A stretch of DNA of 64,000 nt, from positions 62,001-126,000 of the forward strand of contig JAVKOQ010000024.1 of assembly GCA_031835245.1 (NCBI GenBank). The letters run 5' to 3'. Shown here piece by piece: positions 19,707 through 32,383 of this stretch (position 1 is the first letter of the stretch; each line of letters begins with the position of its first letter). The translations under genes were made by a program, and so were the position numbers. Origin of the DNA: Balamuthia mandrillaris. Its lineage: Eukaryota > Discosea > Longamoebia > Balamuthiidae. The notes beneath the pieces are model-generated. The model saw nothing but the letters and a program-made list of their open reading frames with translations, ran no database searches and was not told where the DNA came from.

Positions 19707-22700
19707 GCATCAATATCATCCCGTTCTTGCTCAGTCGTTGTTTCCTCGTACTCATCGATGTAGTCCTCCTCCTCGTTGTGCGAAGGATGGTTGGAGCGAG
19801 AAGGAAGGAACCTCGCCAGCGCATTTTTGAGGAAGGCCTTTGCTGCGGATTGCTCAGGAAGAAGATAGGGCAGCTGATGCTTTATGCAGCTGGCTATAAG
19901 GCTTGACAATACCTGATCGTAACGCATGAAGGCGTTGGTCACTTCATCATCCTCTTGCGCCGTTGATGCGCGTGTCTTCCAAAGCACTTTAACCGCTTGC
20001 AGACTAGCAGGTACTAGATCTTTTCCTCCTACTCCACCCCCGCCTTCACTACCTCCTTTTCGTTGTTGCTGTTGTGCTTGTTTTTGAAGAGAGTGTTGCC
20101 GAAGTACTTCACGGGCGGCTTCTATGTCCTCCTGTAGGTCCCTCCACATGCGCACCGCACAACTTCGTGCTGACCTCCACTCTTCTCCCTCCGCTGTGGT
20201 TGTTGTTGCCGGTATATCCATCGCGGCCGCCTCCACCTTCTCTTTATCTTTCTTCTCTTTGTTCCTGTGCCTCCTCCTTCTTCTATGGCTCTGTTCGTGC
20301 TCGTCCGCCAAAGACTGTTGTTGTGGCCGAATGTCAGAGGGCCAAAATGGAGTTGCAGCAAGGTCCTTGACGGCTGCTTCCGCAACCGCAACGAGGCTTT
20401 TCTCATTGAGGAGCTTGGCTTGATACGCCGCTGTTGCAGCTCCCACAAACGTCCTGAAGAGATGGCATGCGTCCATCGTGACAGAACTAGCATCACCTTT
20501 CTGTCTCAAATCCTCTTTTGCCTCCATCAACTCTCTTTCGGCTTGCTCTTCCCGTTGGTTAGTCCGCGCCCTGGCGGGGTGATGTCGTAGGTAGTGCCAT
20601 AACCTCTCTTTTGCCTGCTGTTGGCCTCCCCCACCACCTTGTTCCTCGTCGGTAAGCGAACGAGGTGAGATTGGTGAGGCGGATAATGATAGTGCTTGCC
20701 TGGTACCCTCCTCATCTCCCACCAACAGCTCATTGCTGGACAATGGCATCTTCACAAAGGCATGCACGTTTCCCATCACGCTGGATACTGAAGACAAGAA
20801 ACGTTTGGTCTCTTCTACCGTGCTGGATGAGTTGGAGTGCTGGTTGACGAGGTTAAGACCGTTGAGAGTAATTGGAGAACGTGTACCCGTAACTAACACA
20901 AACTGGTACTCCGGATAGAGCAGCATGTACTGCTTCAGCTTTTGTTGATAGCGTAAGCCTTTTTCCATAAGCTCTACTCTGGCATTTGGTGCCTGTCATA
21001 GAGGTCGATACCACCAGGAGAAGAACATGATAAGATGGTTAAAAGCGATAACTGGTTGGATAACAAAGGGATAAATACCTCTTCAACTGGGTCTGCTATG
21101 ACTTCTGCCTGAGGAGAAGTGGGAGGTGGCAATTGCTTACGGGGCACAGATGGAGACCAAGCTGCTGCCCTGTGAGTCTTGACTAGGGAGGACGACGTGG
21201 AAATGGAGTGAGGAATGAGACCGTATGCATCAGTAGCAGCAGCCGGGCGGGTGGGAATTGAGGACGACTGGTTGAGGCTCTTGGAGATGTTAGCATCAAT
21301 ATTGTAGTCGGTGAGCTGCAATAGAGTTCTGGAGGGTAGGCCCAGATCGTTCAGGATACAGTGGGTCATCTCAACTAGCTCACTGGACGAATGGTTGGCG
21401 ATGGTCAAAGGGGGCTTCCCTTTGAAGAGAACAGCACCGCGCCTGAGTCTCGCAGCAGATTGAGGAGACATGGTGGGCTCTCGTGGTCGTTGTCGTGGTG
21501 ATAGTTCCTGTGCTTTGAGACGCTCTTCCTGTTCTCGTGCTCGAAGCTTGGTATCAATGGCCTCTTTGCCATCGGTAAGGAAAACAAGAGCTTCCTTGTT
21601 GTCATGAGCCAGCTCTTTGAGCAGCTGCAAGGCACCGGGATAGGGTGTTTGGGGAGGGAATCCTCCAACTTCATCCCAGGATAGGTAGGATTGGGTGGAG
21701 GGTTGCAGCGGGTACGCCGGACTCATTATCACGTCGTACATGCCGCACAATATCTTCACGCGGCCAGCAATAATATTGGGCGATGATGTTGCCGTCTCCT
21801 TTATGTCGAAAGTAACGGTAGTCTGATTGCCATTATGACGCTGATGGCCTTTGCCCCTCTCCTCCTCTTGCACCAGATTACCTTGTTGTTTTGTTACTGA
21901 TTCCTCCTTCGCTTGTTGCTCCTTCCGCAAGAGTTCCTCCTTTTTTCGCTCAGCCAATTGTACTGCTTTGATGCCTTCCTCCAAGATATGATCCAAAACC
22001 AAACCAGTAAAGTTGATGGTTCCATGTTTGTCAAGACAGGCCTTCAGCCGCTTGTCCTCGGTCTTGAAGAGAAACAGGCCTTGCTTTAGTCTATTCGTGA
22101 CGGGAATTTCCTTCTCCACGGCCTCCAAGAAATCAAAGAGGATACGGTGAAGGTTAAAGTGAGCATGCTGGGCTCTGCAAGCAGCGTAGCCCTTATCCTC
22201 CGCCATCAGTTTTTTCTCCATCTCCACCAATTCTTGCTTGAGGGGCTTATGCTCAGTTGTTGGCTGCTGCAAGCCACCCTCATCCTCATCGACAGCGGCA
22301 AGAGGGCATTCATCGTCTTCCTCCTTCGATGGTTGAGCTTTAAGCAATTGCTTGCCACCACCACGATCCAGCTCGTTTTTGAGTGCTGTCAATTGTTCTC
22401 CATTGGTGGAGCATAGTAGGTAACTCACAACCTCTTGACAGAGGAAAGGTTCACGCTCCTCTCCTTTGCAGAACTTGTGAAGCCAATAAGTAGCACAAAG
22501 CATTTCTGAGATAATACGCTTCCTTGTGGGGGCGCTGAGTTCAGGCCCTTTTGTCACACAGATCACATGAAGCAACTGTCGGAGGCTTCCATTCACTAAC
22601 GTAACATTTAACCAAATCAATATAAGCGAGAGAGAGAGAGAGAGAGAGAACGGAAAGGTAGTGCGAAAAGTATTTGAACTATACGTACAGCAGAAGAAGC

Positions 22701-25700
22701 GGAACAACAAACACAGTTCCTCTTTGCTGAATTCTTGGATAGTTTCGTCAATATCCTCGTCATGTTGGAGCAACTTCAGGATGGTTGAAACATGTTCCTC
22801 ATTGCTTGGAAGAGAAAGAATATTTGATACAGAACTGGACAGGTGCACTCTGTTCTTTTCCATCTCGATAAGATGATACCGCACTTCTCGCGCCACGTCA
22901 ATCACTGAGTTCGGATGAAAAAGGCAGACTCGCATTAGCAAACTTAACGTAGCGAGAGAGAGAAGAGACATGTACCCCAATCTTCTTGGGAGCAAATTAC
23001 AGATAAGAGTAACGTTTGGTACGGCCCATTACGGAAGTGAGTAGGCTGAACCATATCATCCTCAGATGGATAGGTTGGTCCCTCCATCTGGAAAGCCTGC
23101 ACCTTATGTTCTTTGAACACGTCCTCCCAGAGTGAGCAAGAAATAACACGGGCGGAGGAAGCTCTGCCTTTCAAGCAAGCAGCCAATACCACTGGCCGTC
23201 CATTTAGGAACTGTTTACTCAGTACTTCCATCTCCACACGGATGGCTGTTGGGTCTACCAGCAGGTAACACTGGCGTTTACTGATAGAATGGTACTGAAA
23301 CTTTCCCATCGCTTCCAGCAGCGGAGACACTGTCCCCATAAAAGCAAAGGTGAAAAACGCGAACAACAATTAAAGGATGAAGGAGAAGGAGGAGGGAAGA
23401 AGAGGAGGAAGAAAGGAGAGGAAAAAAGTACCTAGTGTTTTGTTTCGGAGAGGAGTCATAGATACATTTACTGGTTGGCCAAATTTAGGCACGTGATTGT
23501 GAAGGCTGGACTGTGGGCCACTCGGCTGCCTAACATGGCTGTCATCCTCGGAGTTACTTCCTTCATCCTTTCGCCTTTCCAATTCCTTTTCCATTTCTTC
23601 TCGTACTAGGCTCTCATTCGCTTTGCGTTCCTCTTCACTTAGAGGAGGGTAACTTTCTCCGCCAGCAGCATTTCCTACACTGCTGCTGCCGCCACTATCA
23701 TCCGACGCAACCTTATCCATGAACAATACTTCAAATCGTAGCATGGGAAGTTTGAAGGTCTGATCAGGTTTGGTGCGACTGCTGGGAGAGGAACCGTCTT
23801 CACCGTGGTCTAGCAAATACTTCAGTTTCATCTTGTTGATTTCTCTATTCATCCTACGTAGAGTTTGAGCCCATTCTTCCTCCTTTGTTGGAACGCCACC
23901 TTCGTCGTAGTATCCCTCCCAAAGCCCTTCTTCTTCCTCTTCGTCTTCGCTCTCCGAATCAAAGCCAAGCCTCATTTGTCCTTCACTTGCAAGTTCGAAC
24001 CGAAAAACAATGAGCTTAGCGTGGGAAAAACCTTTCCTGGATAGGGCTAGATTTTCCATTTCTTGCTTTTGTTTGAACTGATGAAACAGCGCCACTGACT
24101 TGGCTTTGCGGGCTTCCTTGAGCAGATCCAACACTTTGCTCTTTTGCTCAAGGCTGTCGATAATAGTCCTATGGTCAAACTCCAGGAGTCGAAAAGCTAC
24201 ATCAGCGGTGGACCGTCGCACCACGGTTGGTTCCGATGGAGAGGACAGATGCAGCTCTGCTTGTCGCACCGAGAGGGCTGATCCGCATACGGTGACGGTG
24301 CCATCCGTTCCGAACATGTCTCCTCGAGTTAGCTGCGACTTCCAACCAGATGGATAGGGCTTGCCGCCTTGGTAGATTGTCACTTTGATCTCGTAAGGTT
24401 GCAAGTATTGCTCTTCTTCTGGAAGCATTACATCTCTTTGTGCTTGCCGCCAAAGAAAGGGAGAGCAACACTCCAAACTGTATCCAAGGAAGATATGGAA
24501 AACAAATATGTCAAGGCTGTGCTTGCAAAATAGTCACTATAAAAGTCAAAGGTGATGTACCTGGTCAAAAGTTTCTTACCACAATGGAACAGGCGGCTAA
24601 GGGATGTTTTATCACCAACCCAGTACTTGCCCACTCCTGTTTTACCCTAATTGGCGGCATTAGAGAAGGAAGAATACAGAAGCATGGAGAGAGAAATAGA
24701 TCAAGATAAGGATAAGAAGAGAGATGACAGAGATATAGGTACTTTCTTAGCCCAGGGTGATCCAAAATTTGCCGGTGCTAACATAATAAGGTGTTGAATC
24801 CGATGCCGATAAAGCGGTTTGTAGTACAAATAGAGAAAATAACGAACAATAAGAGCACCGGTGCTGTACACAACGATGTTTATCTTTGGACCCGATAGCT
24901 TCTCCACGGTGTCCTTGTTGGCTTCTTGCCCGTCCGACCGCGAGAACTTAAGTTTTCTTACTCCCTTCTTTAACTGCTCAAAGAACGGGACAGCAGGGGC
25001 AGACGAAGCTTCTTCACCATCCTCACTGCCCCTGTAGCCATCTCCAATACCATCACCGCCACCTGTTGTTGGATTAGATTGTGAGGAATGGGTAGTTTGA
25101 AGTTGTTGAACCCCGCGCTGCATCTGGTCGTAAAACCCGAGAGTGCCCCTCCGTCTCATGTGCAGTGGCCCATGGAACATCTGACGGGCTCTCTGTTTCC
25201 TCTCTTTTCGATCCTGTAGCTGCCGCTTGACCCATGCATTGACAACACACTCGACCTCCTGCTCTTGCCCAACAGGCGCCTCATCATGCCGTAAAGGTGG
25301 TTCTGACTGCGACGTTATTACGCCCTTCTTCAACCGGCTCTCAGATGACGTCTTTTTCAGCGGTCGAGCGGAAGGAAATTCGGTTGTCGATTGTTGTGTG
25401 TGGGATGACGAAGCGGATTTGCTCCGTCGATGACCTCTTCCGTTGCGAGGGCTGGAATCTCCATCACGAGATGGCACAACCAACGAACGTGCTTGTGAAA
25501 AACCTTCATCACTAACAACTTTTGTTGTCGAAGCAGAAAGCGTGTTCCCTTCCTGTAGAACGGGTTGTGGACAAGGAGTAACATCTGAGGCTTGAGCGTG
25601 TGTTTGCTGCCGTTGATTGAGCATGGTAGCTGTACCCCTTCTCATTCTTTCATAAAGCGCTCCTGAGCCACTTCGTCGGTAGGTGCCCTGTTGTGATGTC

Positions 25701-28633
25701 GCTTCGTTTCTTAGCTGCTGTATTGCGAATGATAAGAGGGGCCGCTGTTCCTGTTTGATCCCATCTTCGTTGATGTTATCTATTGCTATGTTTTGTGCCT
25801 CTTTTTCAATCGCCAAAGCATTGTTTTTCTCATTTTGTTCATTCCGTGCGTGTCCTTCTTCGTGTCCCTCTCCTTGCCAAAGCATTAGACTGGATAGGGC
25901 GTCTTCAGTAGTTTTTAGCAAAGAATGAGAGAATGTTGCCTTGCTGTTGTTCATTGCTTGTATTAGTTGCTCTGTGACGCTTGCAAATGTTGTCTCTCTT
26001 TCTTTTTGTTCTGCTTCTGCTTCTGCTTCTGCTTCTGCTTCTGCTTCTGCTTCTGCTTCTGCTTCTGCTTCTGCTTCTGCTTCTGCTTCTGCTTCTGCTT
26101 CTGCTTCTGCTTCTGCTTTTGCTTTTGCTTTTGCCCATGCTTCTGCTTCTTTTGCTTTATCCTTTTCATCTGCTTTGCCACTGTCTTTTTTTCGTAGTTC
26201 AATAGCTTGGTTGAATTGAAGAGATTTGCTATCCTTCATTGAATCTGGCGAAACTTTGAAGATTGCAGTCTGTTTATCGCCCTTATTTTCTGAGGGAGAG
26301 GAAGGAGAGGGAGCAGGAAGAGGAGGCGAAGATAATGGTGATTGAGTGCTTATTGGAAGTGAGTCCTCCAGCGAATCGCTGAGTGTGCTTGCAGATTGCG
26401 GAGCACTCGTTGTACGCAGCCTCTCGGCACCTTTTTTCATGTATTCATAGAATCCAGCAGTAGAAGGGGAATCGTCACCTTCTCCAAGTGTTCGCGTTGT
26501 TTCTGTTGCAGCATGTGACTCCTCTTCTTTTGTCACTGCTGGTTTCCGACTGTTAGCCCAATTGCCCATAACTTCGGCCTTCTTCTTGCCACGCTCCATC
26601 ATCTTTTCCTTGCTCTGCGCCCACCTTTCTCTTTTTTCTTTGGAGGCCTCCACGAATCGTGCCCTCTTCTCTCGAGAGACTTCCAGTATCCTCTCCTTCT
26701 TTTCTCTGCCGCTTTGCATCAATCGATCCCTGCGCTCTCTTGAAGCTTCTACCAGCATGTCCTTGCGTTCTCTGCCAGCTTTCATCAGTTTGTCCTTCTT
26801 CTCTCGCAAGCGTGTTGCCTGCTCGTTCAGCATGGCTCTCTTCTGTAGCAAAAAATCTTCAATGGCTAAGGACTGCTCCAATATGGTTTTAAAGGGCAAT
26901 CCTTCGTAAGCAGCTAGTTTGTGCAGCAACGCTTTCCATTCTTTGAGATCGAGGCCGTGGCTTGCTATGATTTGCAATAGCGTTTCGTTGTCAGATGACA
27001 CTATCTTTTGTTTTGTTGCGTCTTTGATCTGCAACTGTCGGTCTAGATGTTTCTGTCAGTATTATAATAAACCATTAAACACAGAGTATACGGAGGAGCT
27101 CACCTGAAGAAAGGCTAGCCAGGTCGTACCGATGAACGCGCGTGAAGTTGGTTGGGTTACTTATTTCCAACGAATCAGGGTCTACAGCTCTTTGTTTCTT
27201 CTTCCGCTGTTTTTCTTGCCAGCGCTGCTCCTTTAACTCTTTTTCTCTTTGCTCTTTCTCTCTTTTCCGTCGTTCCCTCTCTAGCCGTTCTCTTCGTTTC
27301 TTGAGGCCTGTTGTGTCCGTGTGTTCCTGCACAAAAGCATGAAACCGGCGAGCTAGCAGCTGAATGGTGGCCATGTCATCCAAAGACTCGTAAGCGAAGA
27401 GATGGACGGGGTGACCCCATTCTTCCTGCAAGTTGCGTTGCACGTTTCTCCATTGTGCCAAGTTGTCGTTCCATCCATGAATCAGGAAAGTTATTTCCTT
27501 TGGTTGCCTTGTCGTTGCTTTGACTAAAGGAACAACAAAAGGCCAACAGTAAGAGAGCTGTAACAACAGAAGAGGAAAAAAGCATAAATACCAAAGTGCT
27601 TTTTCAGAGCTGCAGCTCCGGCTTCTAAAGAAGTGGCATGTCCTTTCCCACCACTCACAACAGCAGAATGAGTAGCGTTCAGATCTTCACTTGCTACACA
27701 CTCCTCGTCTTCGGGGTGGAGGTTGGAGCGTACCTCCCATCGTCTCTCTGGTGACAGCACCAACTCTATGGCCCTTTGCTCTGATTATTGCACCAAATGA
27801 GAAATGAGGAATAACGCAATATAAACAACGCAACAAAGAGAGAGACCTTCTGTCAATTCGCTTAGCTGACAAAATAGAGCAGACAGAAGGATCCAAAGGT
27901 TCGCAGGTGCAGAATGTGGTTAGCGGACTTCCAAAAAAAAAAAAGAACATCTTATTATCTCTCCCAACGCGAGGCGCAGACAACAACAACAACAACAACA
28001 ACAAACACAGACGAAAACATGGGAGCGTTACATGCAAAAGGCGATAATAGCTGTCATCGCTATCCAGGGAACATTCCTCCTCATTACAGCTGACAATGAT
28101 ACCTTCGTCCAACAGAGCTTTGGTTTTGTTTCAAAGTCAATCACACTACCACTTCACCAACGAAAATGAAAGAGGGAGCTAACAATAAACGCAGACCCTG
28201 TGCTATGGCCTCTGCATTGGTTCGGGTGGTAGTCGTTTCTTGCAACACCCATGAGATGGCATCTTTGCCTTTGTTTTGTTGGTTGGTTTTGGAACAAAAA
28301 GCAAGAATAAGAGATCACACGACCAAGAAGAGAAAGTGCAGTGGGCCAGGAGAACCAACCTTTAAACAGGACCTCTTCGGCGACGCTTGACGCAAATGAG
28401 GTTGCGGAAGAGCGTGCTACAAAAGAGGTGGTACCACTCCGAGGAACTCCTTTGGAAGGATCAGAAAAAGCTTCCAAGAACTCTGGCAAAGGAATGGCGG
28501 CCACAGGAGGTGCATCCCCGCTGTCTCGTCCTGCTCCTTGGCGCTGTAGTTTTTCTCCCGTCACAACGGCGACGCGGGGTCTTGGCTTCAAATTCCGTAG
28601 TTTGAGTCTCTCCTCTTTGTTTCGACTGAACAT
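19514..28633 (-). CDS. Giant alpha/beta-hydrolase (lipase-like) protein with App1-like segment
   Basis: Many exons, read as one gene because each exon ends open at a donor and the next frame has no clear start. The start MFSRNKEERLKL (ATG 28633) joins in phase to ALLDEGIIVSCNEEE (28115). The alpha/beta-hydrolase domain begins ITFLIHGWNDNLAQW (about 27500) and resumes INIVVYSTGALIVRYFL (about 24850; nucleophile Ser), HLIMLAPANFGSPW, then FGTDGTVTVCGSAL (acid Asp) and FDHRTII (His). These resemble a bacterial lipase/esterase family. Between oxyanion strand and nucleophile lies a charged, repetitive insertion of roughly 800 residues. Downstream, CGMYDVIMSPAYPLQP, SYLSWDEVGGFP and PYPGALQLLKELA, then YMLLYPEYQFVLV, resemble App1/DUF2183 phosphatidate-phosphatase-like proteins, but the usual GD.GQ.D motif was not found. 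The C-terminus is acidic (DEYEETTTEQERDDIDAYS). It could be two adjacent genes split near 23 kb. Lipid-related function is inference. Confidence 0.6.
22629..22650. repeat. (GA)n microsatellite in hydrolase gene intron
   Basis: About 10 GA units on the plus strand, hence (CT)n on the sense strand of the gene. Confidence 0.85.
26011..26126. repeat. Hexanucleotide coding repeat (CTGCTT)n
   Basis: About 18 uninterrupted CTGCTT units inside the hydrolase gene, encoding (Glu-Ala)n in the gene frame. The run decays to GCTTTT units (Lys-Ala) at its upstream end in gene orientation. Because the unit is 6 bp, all six frames are open across it. Confidence 0.92.
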
Positions 28634-28908
28634 GTGGCCTCATGCAGCTTGCGATCTGATTGATCCCTCCCTCCCCCTCCCTCCCCTTCCTACATATACA
28701 CGCGCAACACCAGCAGCAACTGCCCCCTTCTCGCTAGCTCTCGCTTTGCCTTGGCGCCGCCGCATTGCCCCTGCAGCGCTCATTTTCATGTCGACACGAA
28801 TATGTAATTAGGGTTTACTGTTTTTCTCTGCCAAACCCTAACCCTGCACCAGGGTATCGCCTGTTCTAGAGTAGGCAAGAGAGAAGACAAAAAAAAAAAA
28901 AGATGGTT
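28634..28908. promoter_or_regulatory. Promoter spacer with two telo-box-like motifs
   Basis: A 275-bp spacer upstream of the giant hydrolase gene and downstream of the ArfGEF stop. TTAGGGTTT occurs at 28808-28816 and AAACCCTAACCCT at 28833-28845, in opposite orientations; TAGGGTTT and AAACCCTA could pair into an 8-bp stem. Telo-boxes in promoters of other eukaryotes bind Myb-like or telomere-repeat proteins; a role here is inference. Confidence 0.5.
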
Positions 28909-29403
28909 TTAGTTGTGAGTGCCGTGGCCAAGAACAACCGAAAACTCTTGGGGCAACTGAGGACAAAGGGCCATAATCCTTTCCCAGCTCCGCTCCCACA
29001 TTCGTTTCCGCATTCGTAACAACGGGTCCTCAATGATATCTTCACCACTATCGCTAGTTGCTTGTTCCTCCAAAGAAGAGGGAGTAGCTTCCTCTGCAGT
29101 GGGAAGGGGAGGAGAAGAAGGGACAGGATTTGAGTTTTGTTGTGCAGAGGTTTGCTCGTCATCATTCCCGTCTTGTGTTTTATATTCCTGTTGTTGCTGG
29201 GGAGGAGTAATAGTTGCATCGGTGGAAAACTCTTCCGACGGTGCACAGTTGGCAGGCAGGGAAGAGGGTTTGGAAGGAGAAGGGCGTGGTGGGGGCAGCA
29301 GCATTCCTGAAGTTGACATCACCAATAGTATGTTTTTAAGCGATTCAAGCACAGTCTCCGTCTTTGAGGGAAATAACATAAAGTCAGCATTTTGAGAGAT
29401 GAG

Positions 29404-29443
<40 letters not shown>

Positions 29444-32308
29444 CAAAAGATCGCTATCGCCGGTGTTCATGTAGACCTCGATAAATTGTAAGACATGCAT
29501 CCAGAGTCGTTCAAACTCATCAGCCTTCCACAACTCGCCCATATAGTGCAAAAATATTTTGGAGAGCAACCAAGGCGCTCGCAACCGGATTTCCTCCAAT
29601 GACGAAGCCGATTGTGGATGCTGAGGATTTCGGCGATGTGAAGAAGGTGAACGATGGGATGAAGTTGCCAACAAACGTTCGAGGAAAGGAAACAACACTT
29701 CGTAGAAGCACGCCAACCAATACTTTTGAGGAAGTTTCCGCACAATGGGGGAGAGCAAGGCGCGTTGTAGATGGACGATTGCGTTGTGGCGCACTTCCGG
29801 CCGTTGCTCACCAGCATCACAGAGCTCGCAAAAGTCCAACAATACTCGCTTGGTGAACTTATCCCATCCCTTGTCTCCTGTGATTCCTGTAATCGCTTGT
29901 TTCTGGATATGCATCAGTTGCTTCTCCTCTTCCTGTTGTTCTTCCTCTTCTTCAAGGTACGACTGCTGGACGGCGTAGAGGTGTAGCATTCGTGGTGTGG
30001 CACTGAAGAGAGAGTACATGAGCTCCATTGCATCTAGGCTTATGCTCTGAGAACAACTTCTTGACTTTGCAAAGCTTTTCGCCGTATCTAACATAGCAAA
30101 GAAGGTAGTTGGAGAGAGAACATCTGCACCAGATACTAACGCCTGCAAAATGTCAAATGATGTCTCGCTTGCTTTGGGCTCGTTGGCACAAAACTGGATA
30201 AGTTCAAAGAAGATGCTGCAGCCTTGAGGGGTGCTGAACGAGAAAAAAAAAGGTCAAGGCAAGGGACACCAAAATAGTAATCTTTTAACTTACGTGATTA
30301 AACAAGGATGACCATGGATGATGGTCGCAAGGACGGAAACAATGTGTTCAATGAGACCTTTAGAGACATTGCTATTCATCTTCATGAAAAGTTGCAAGGC
30401 CCTGAGCACTTGGTCAGAAATGGCCGGGTTGTGCACCAACTTGATGCAAAGAAGGGAAAGGTCCATTATGGCTCGTTCAACTAGAGGCATGCAAGTCTTG
30501 GCTGGCATTATAATACCAGAAAAGTGTTCATATACAAGAACCCTAAAGCCAAGAATGTTACGAAATAAGGCTGACTTCAACAAAACAAGAGACGCACCAA
30601 AGGAAAATTATTCGCTCCTGGTTTAGCAATGTAACTGCTGTGACCAAGTCCAAGCAAAATATGTTTGTCTTCTCGTCAAAAATAAAGCCTTCTCCTTGTT
30701 TAGTATTCAAACTGCCTCCCGGCCGTACCACTGATCCCAATATAAGGGCCTTCAGCAGGTACACAAGGGAATCTGCTTGCAACAACCTATTCCCCGCGAT
30801 GAACCAGCGTCGTAGTTAATTAACTCATCGAAGGCAGAGAGAGAGAGAAAGAGAGAGAGGCTAACCGGGAGTTTAGCAATATTGAGTTGATGTTGCAGTT
30901 TGCAATGCAATCCATAGTGGCCTGTTCTGCCTCAAGATCCTCAGGAGAAGATGGCACATCCTCAGGAACTTGTTCAAACCAGCCACCCGTTCCAATGAAC
31001 GTAAACCCTGAGAAGACGCTACCGCTAGATGCATTCTTGTTGCGGTCTCTCTTTTGTTTCTGCGCTGGGCGGCGGCCAAGAAAGTGGCGAGGCAACCAAG
31101 TGGCTGGCAGGCCCCCAGGAATAGGGTCCTTCAATGGCGAGGAGTTCTTTCCACTTGAATTACCCATTTCTTCAATTGCTTTTTGCAGATCGGCCAACGG
31201 AGGAAGTAACTTCAGCTTCCTCAACGTAAGCAAACAACTGAGAATCTGCAGTAAAACACCCAAATAAAGTGATGAGTACACAATTAGAGACTAAAGTACA
31301 AATTATCAACTACGTACATATTTCCAGCCTTCCCTAAAGTGATTGCCATATTTTTGGGTAATATTGAATACGGCCTGGGTTGCAAGTTGTGCTTTTCGAT
31401 TTCTGCCAAAGGCCAAAATACCGTTGGCCTTTGGAGCAGATAACAGCGTGGAGAATTTGCATAAAGATATCTGCAACGCAGTAACCGTGAGAATTGGGAT
31501 AAGAAACACGCTTCTCTCACTTTGTGGGTGTTTGTGTTTCGTACCACTAAGTTATCAAAGACATCACCAAGATTGTAATAGGCAGATACTTCTGCACAGA
31601 GATTAAACCCTCCTAATGCTTTTTGAAGTATAGCTTCATCTTCGGCTGTGTCAAACACTATATGGGACTGAGTTTTAGTAACGACTTTCCACGTGAGAGC
31701 TTCAAGTCAACATACCAACTGAAATGGCTGCAATGATAGGGCATCCAAGGATAATAGAAAACATGTCTTTATCGTATGCAGCACAAGATGTAGATATATA
31801 GGGACTCGCTCTGCGAGCCTTCTTTAACAAGCTCCTCCATTGCAAAGCTGAAACGGTATCTCCATCATAGTCCTCAAGCAACTAGACATTGTAGAAATAA
31901 CAATAAGAGAGGATAATGCAAGAAGAGCAAGATAGGTACTTTGAAAGGGTGTGCTAGAATGGAGTTATATATATCAATCAACATCTGACGGGGGTGATCC
32001 TTGCCCCCATTTGTTTCCCGTAAGTTGGCTATGAACTCAGATTGTTTCATTTTTTTCTGATGACATAACCAAAGAAATTGTTAATAAGGAAGTTTGGTGC
32101 ACTCAAGAAGAGATAAATACCGGAACGCTAGCGTTATGCAGGTCTGAGTTTAAAAGCACAACCGAGAAAGTTAGGAGATAGCACGAGTCCTCATCAGCAA
32201 ACGTCGTCGGATTGCATTCGTAGTACCGACTGGAAAAGTTTTCAAGTATACGTGTGATTTGGCCTGTTTCACCATGTAGCCTTAAAAGCGACAACTTAAG
32301 CGAAAATT

Positions 32309-32383
<75 letters not shown>

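Noticed and set aside
25905..26219. Short ORFs of (KQ)n, (RS)n, (SA)n, (CF)n, (LL)n composition
   Set aside because: Alternative frames of the (CTGCTT)n array; only the (EA)n frame is continuous with the gene.
28833..28845. Internal telomere remnant
   Set aside because: Only two units without tandem extension; better described as a short promoter motif.
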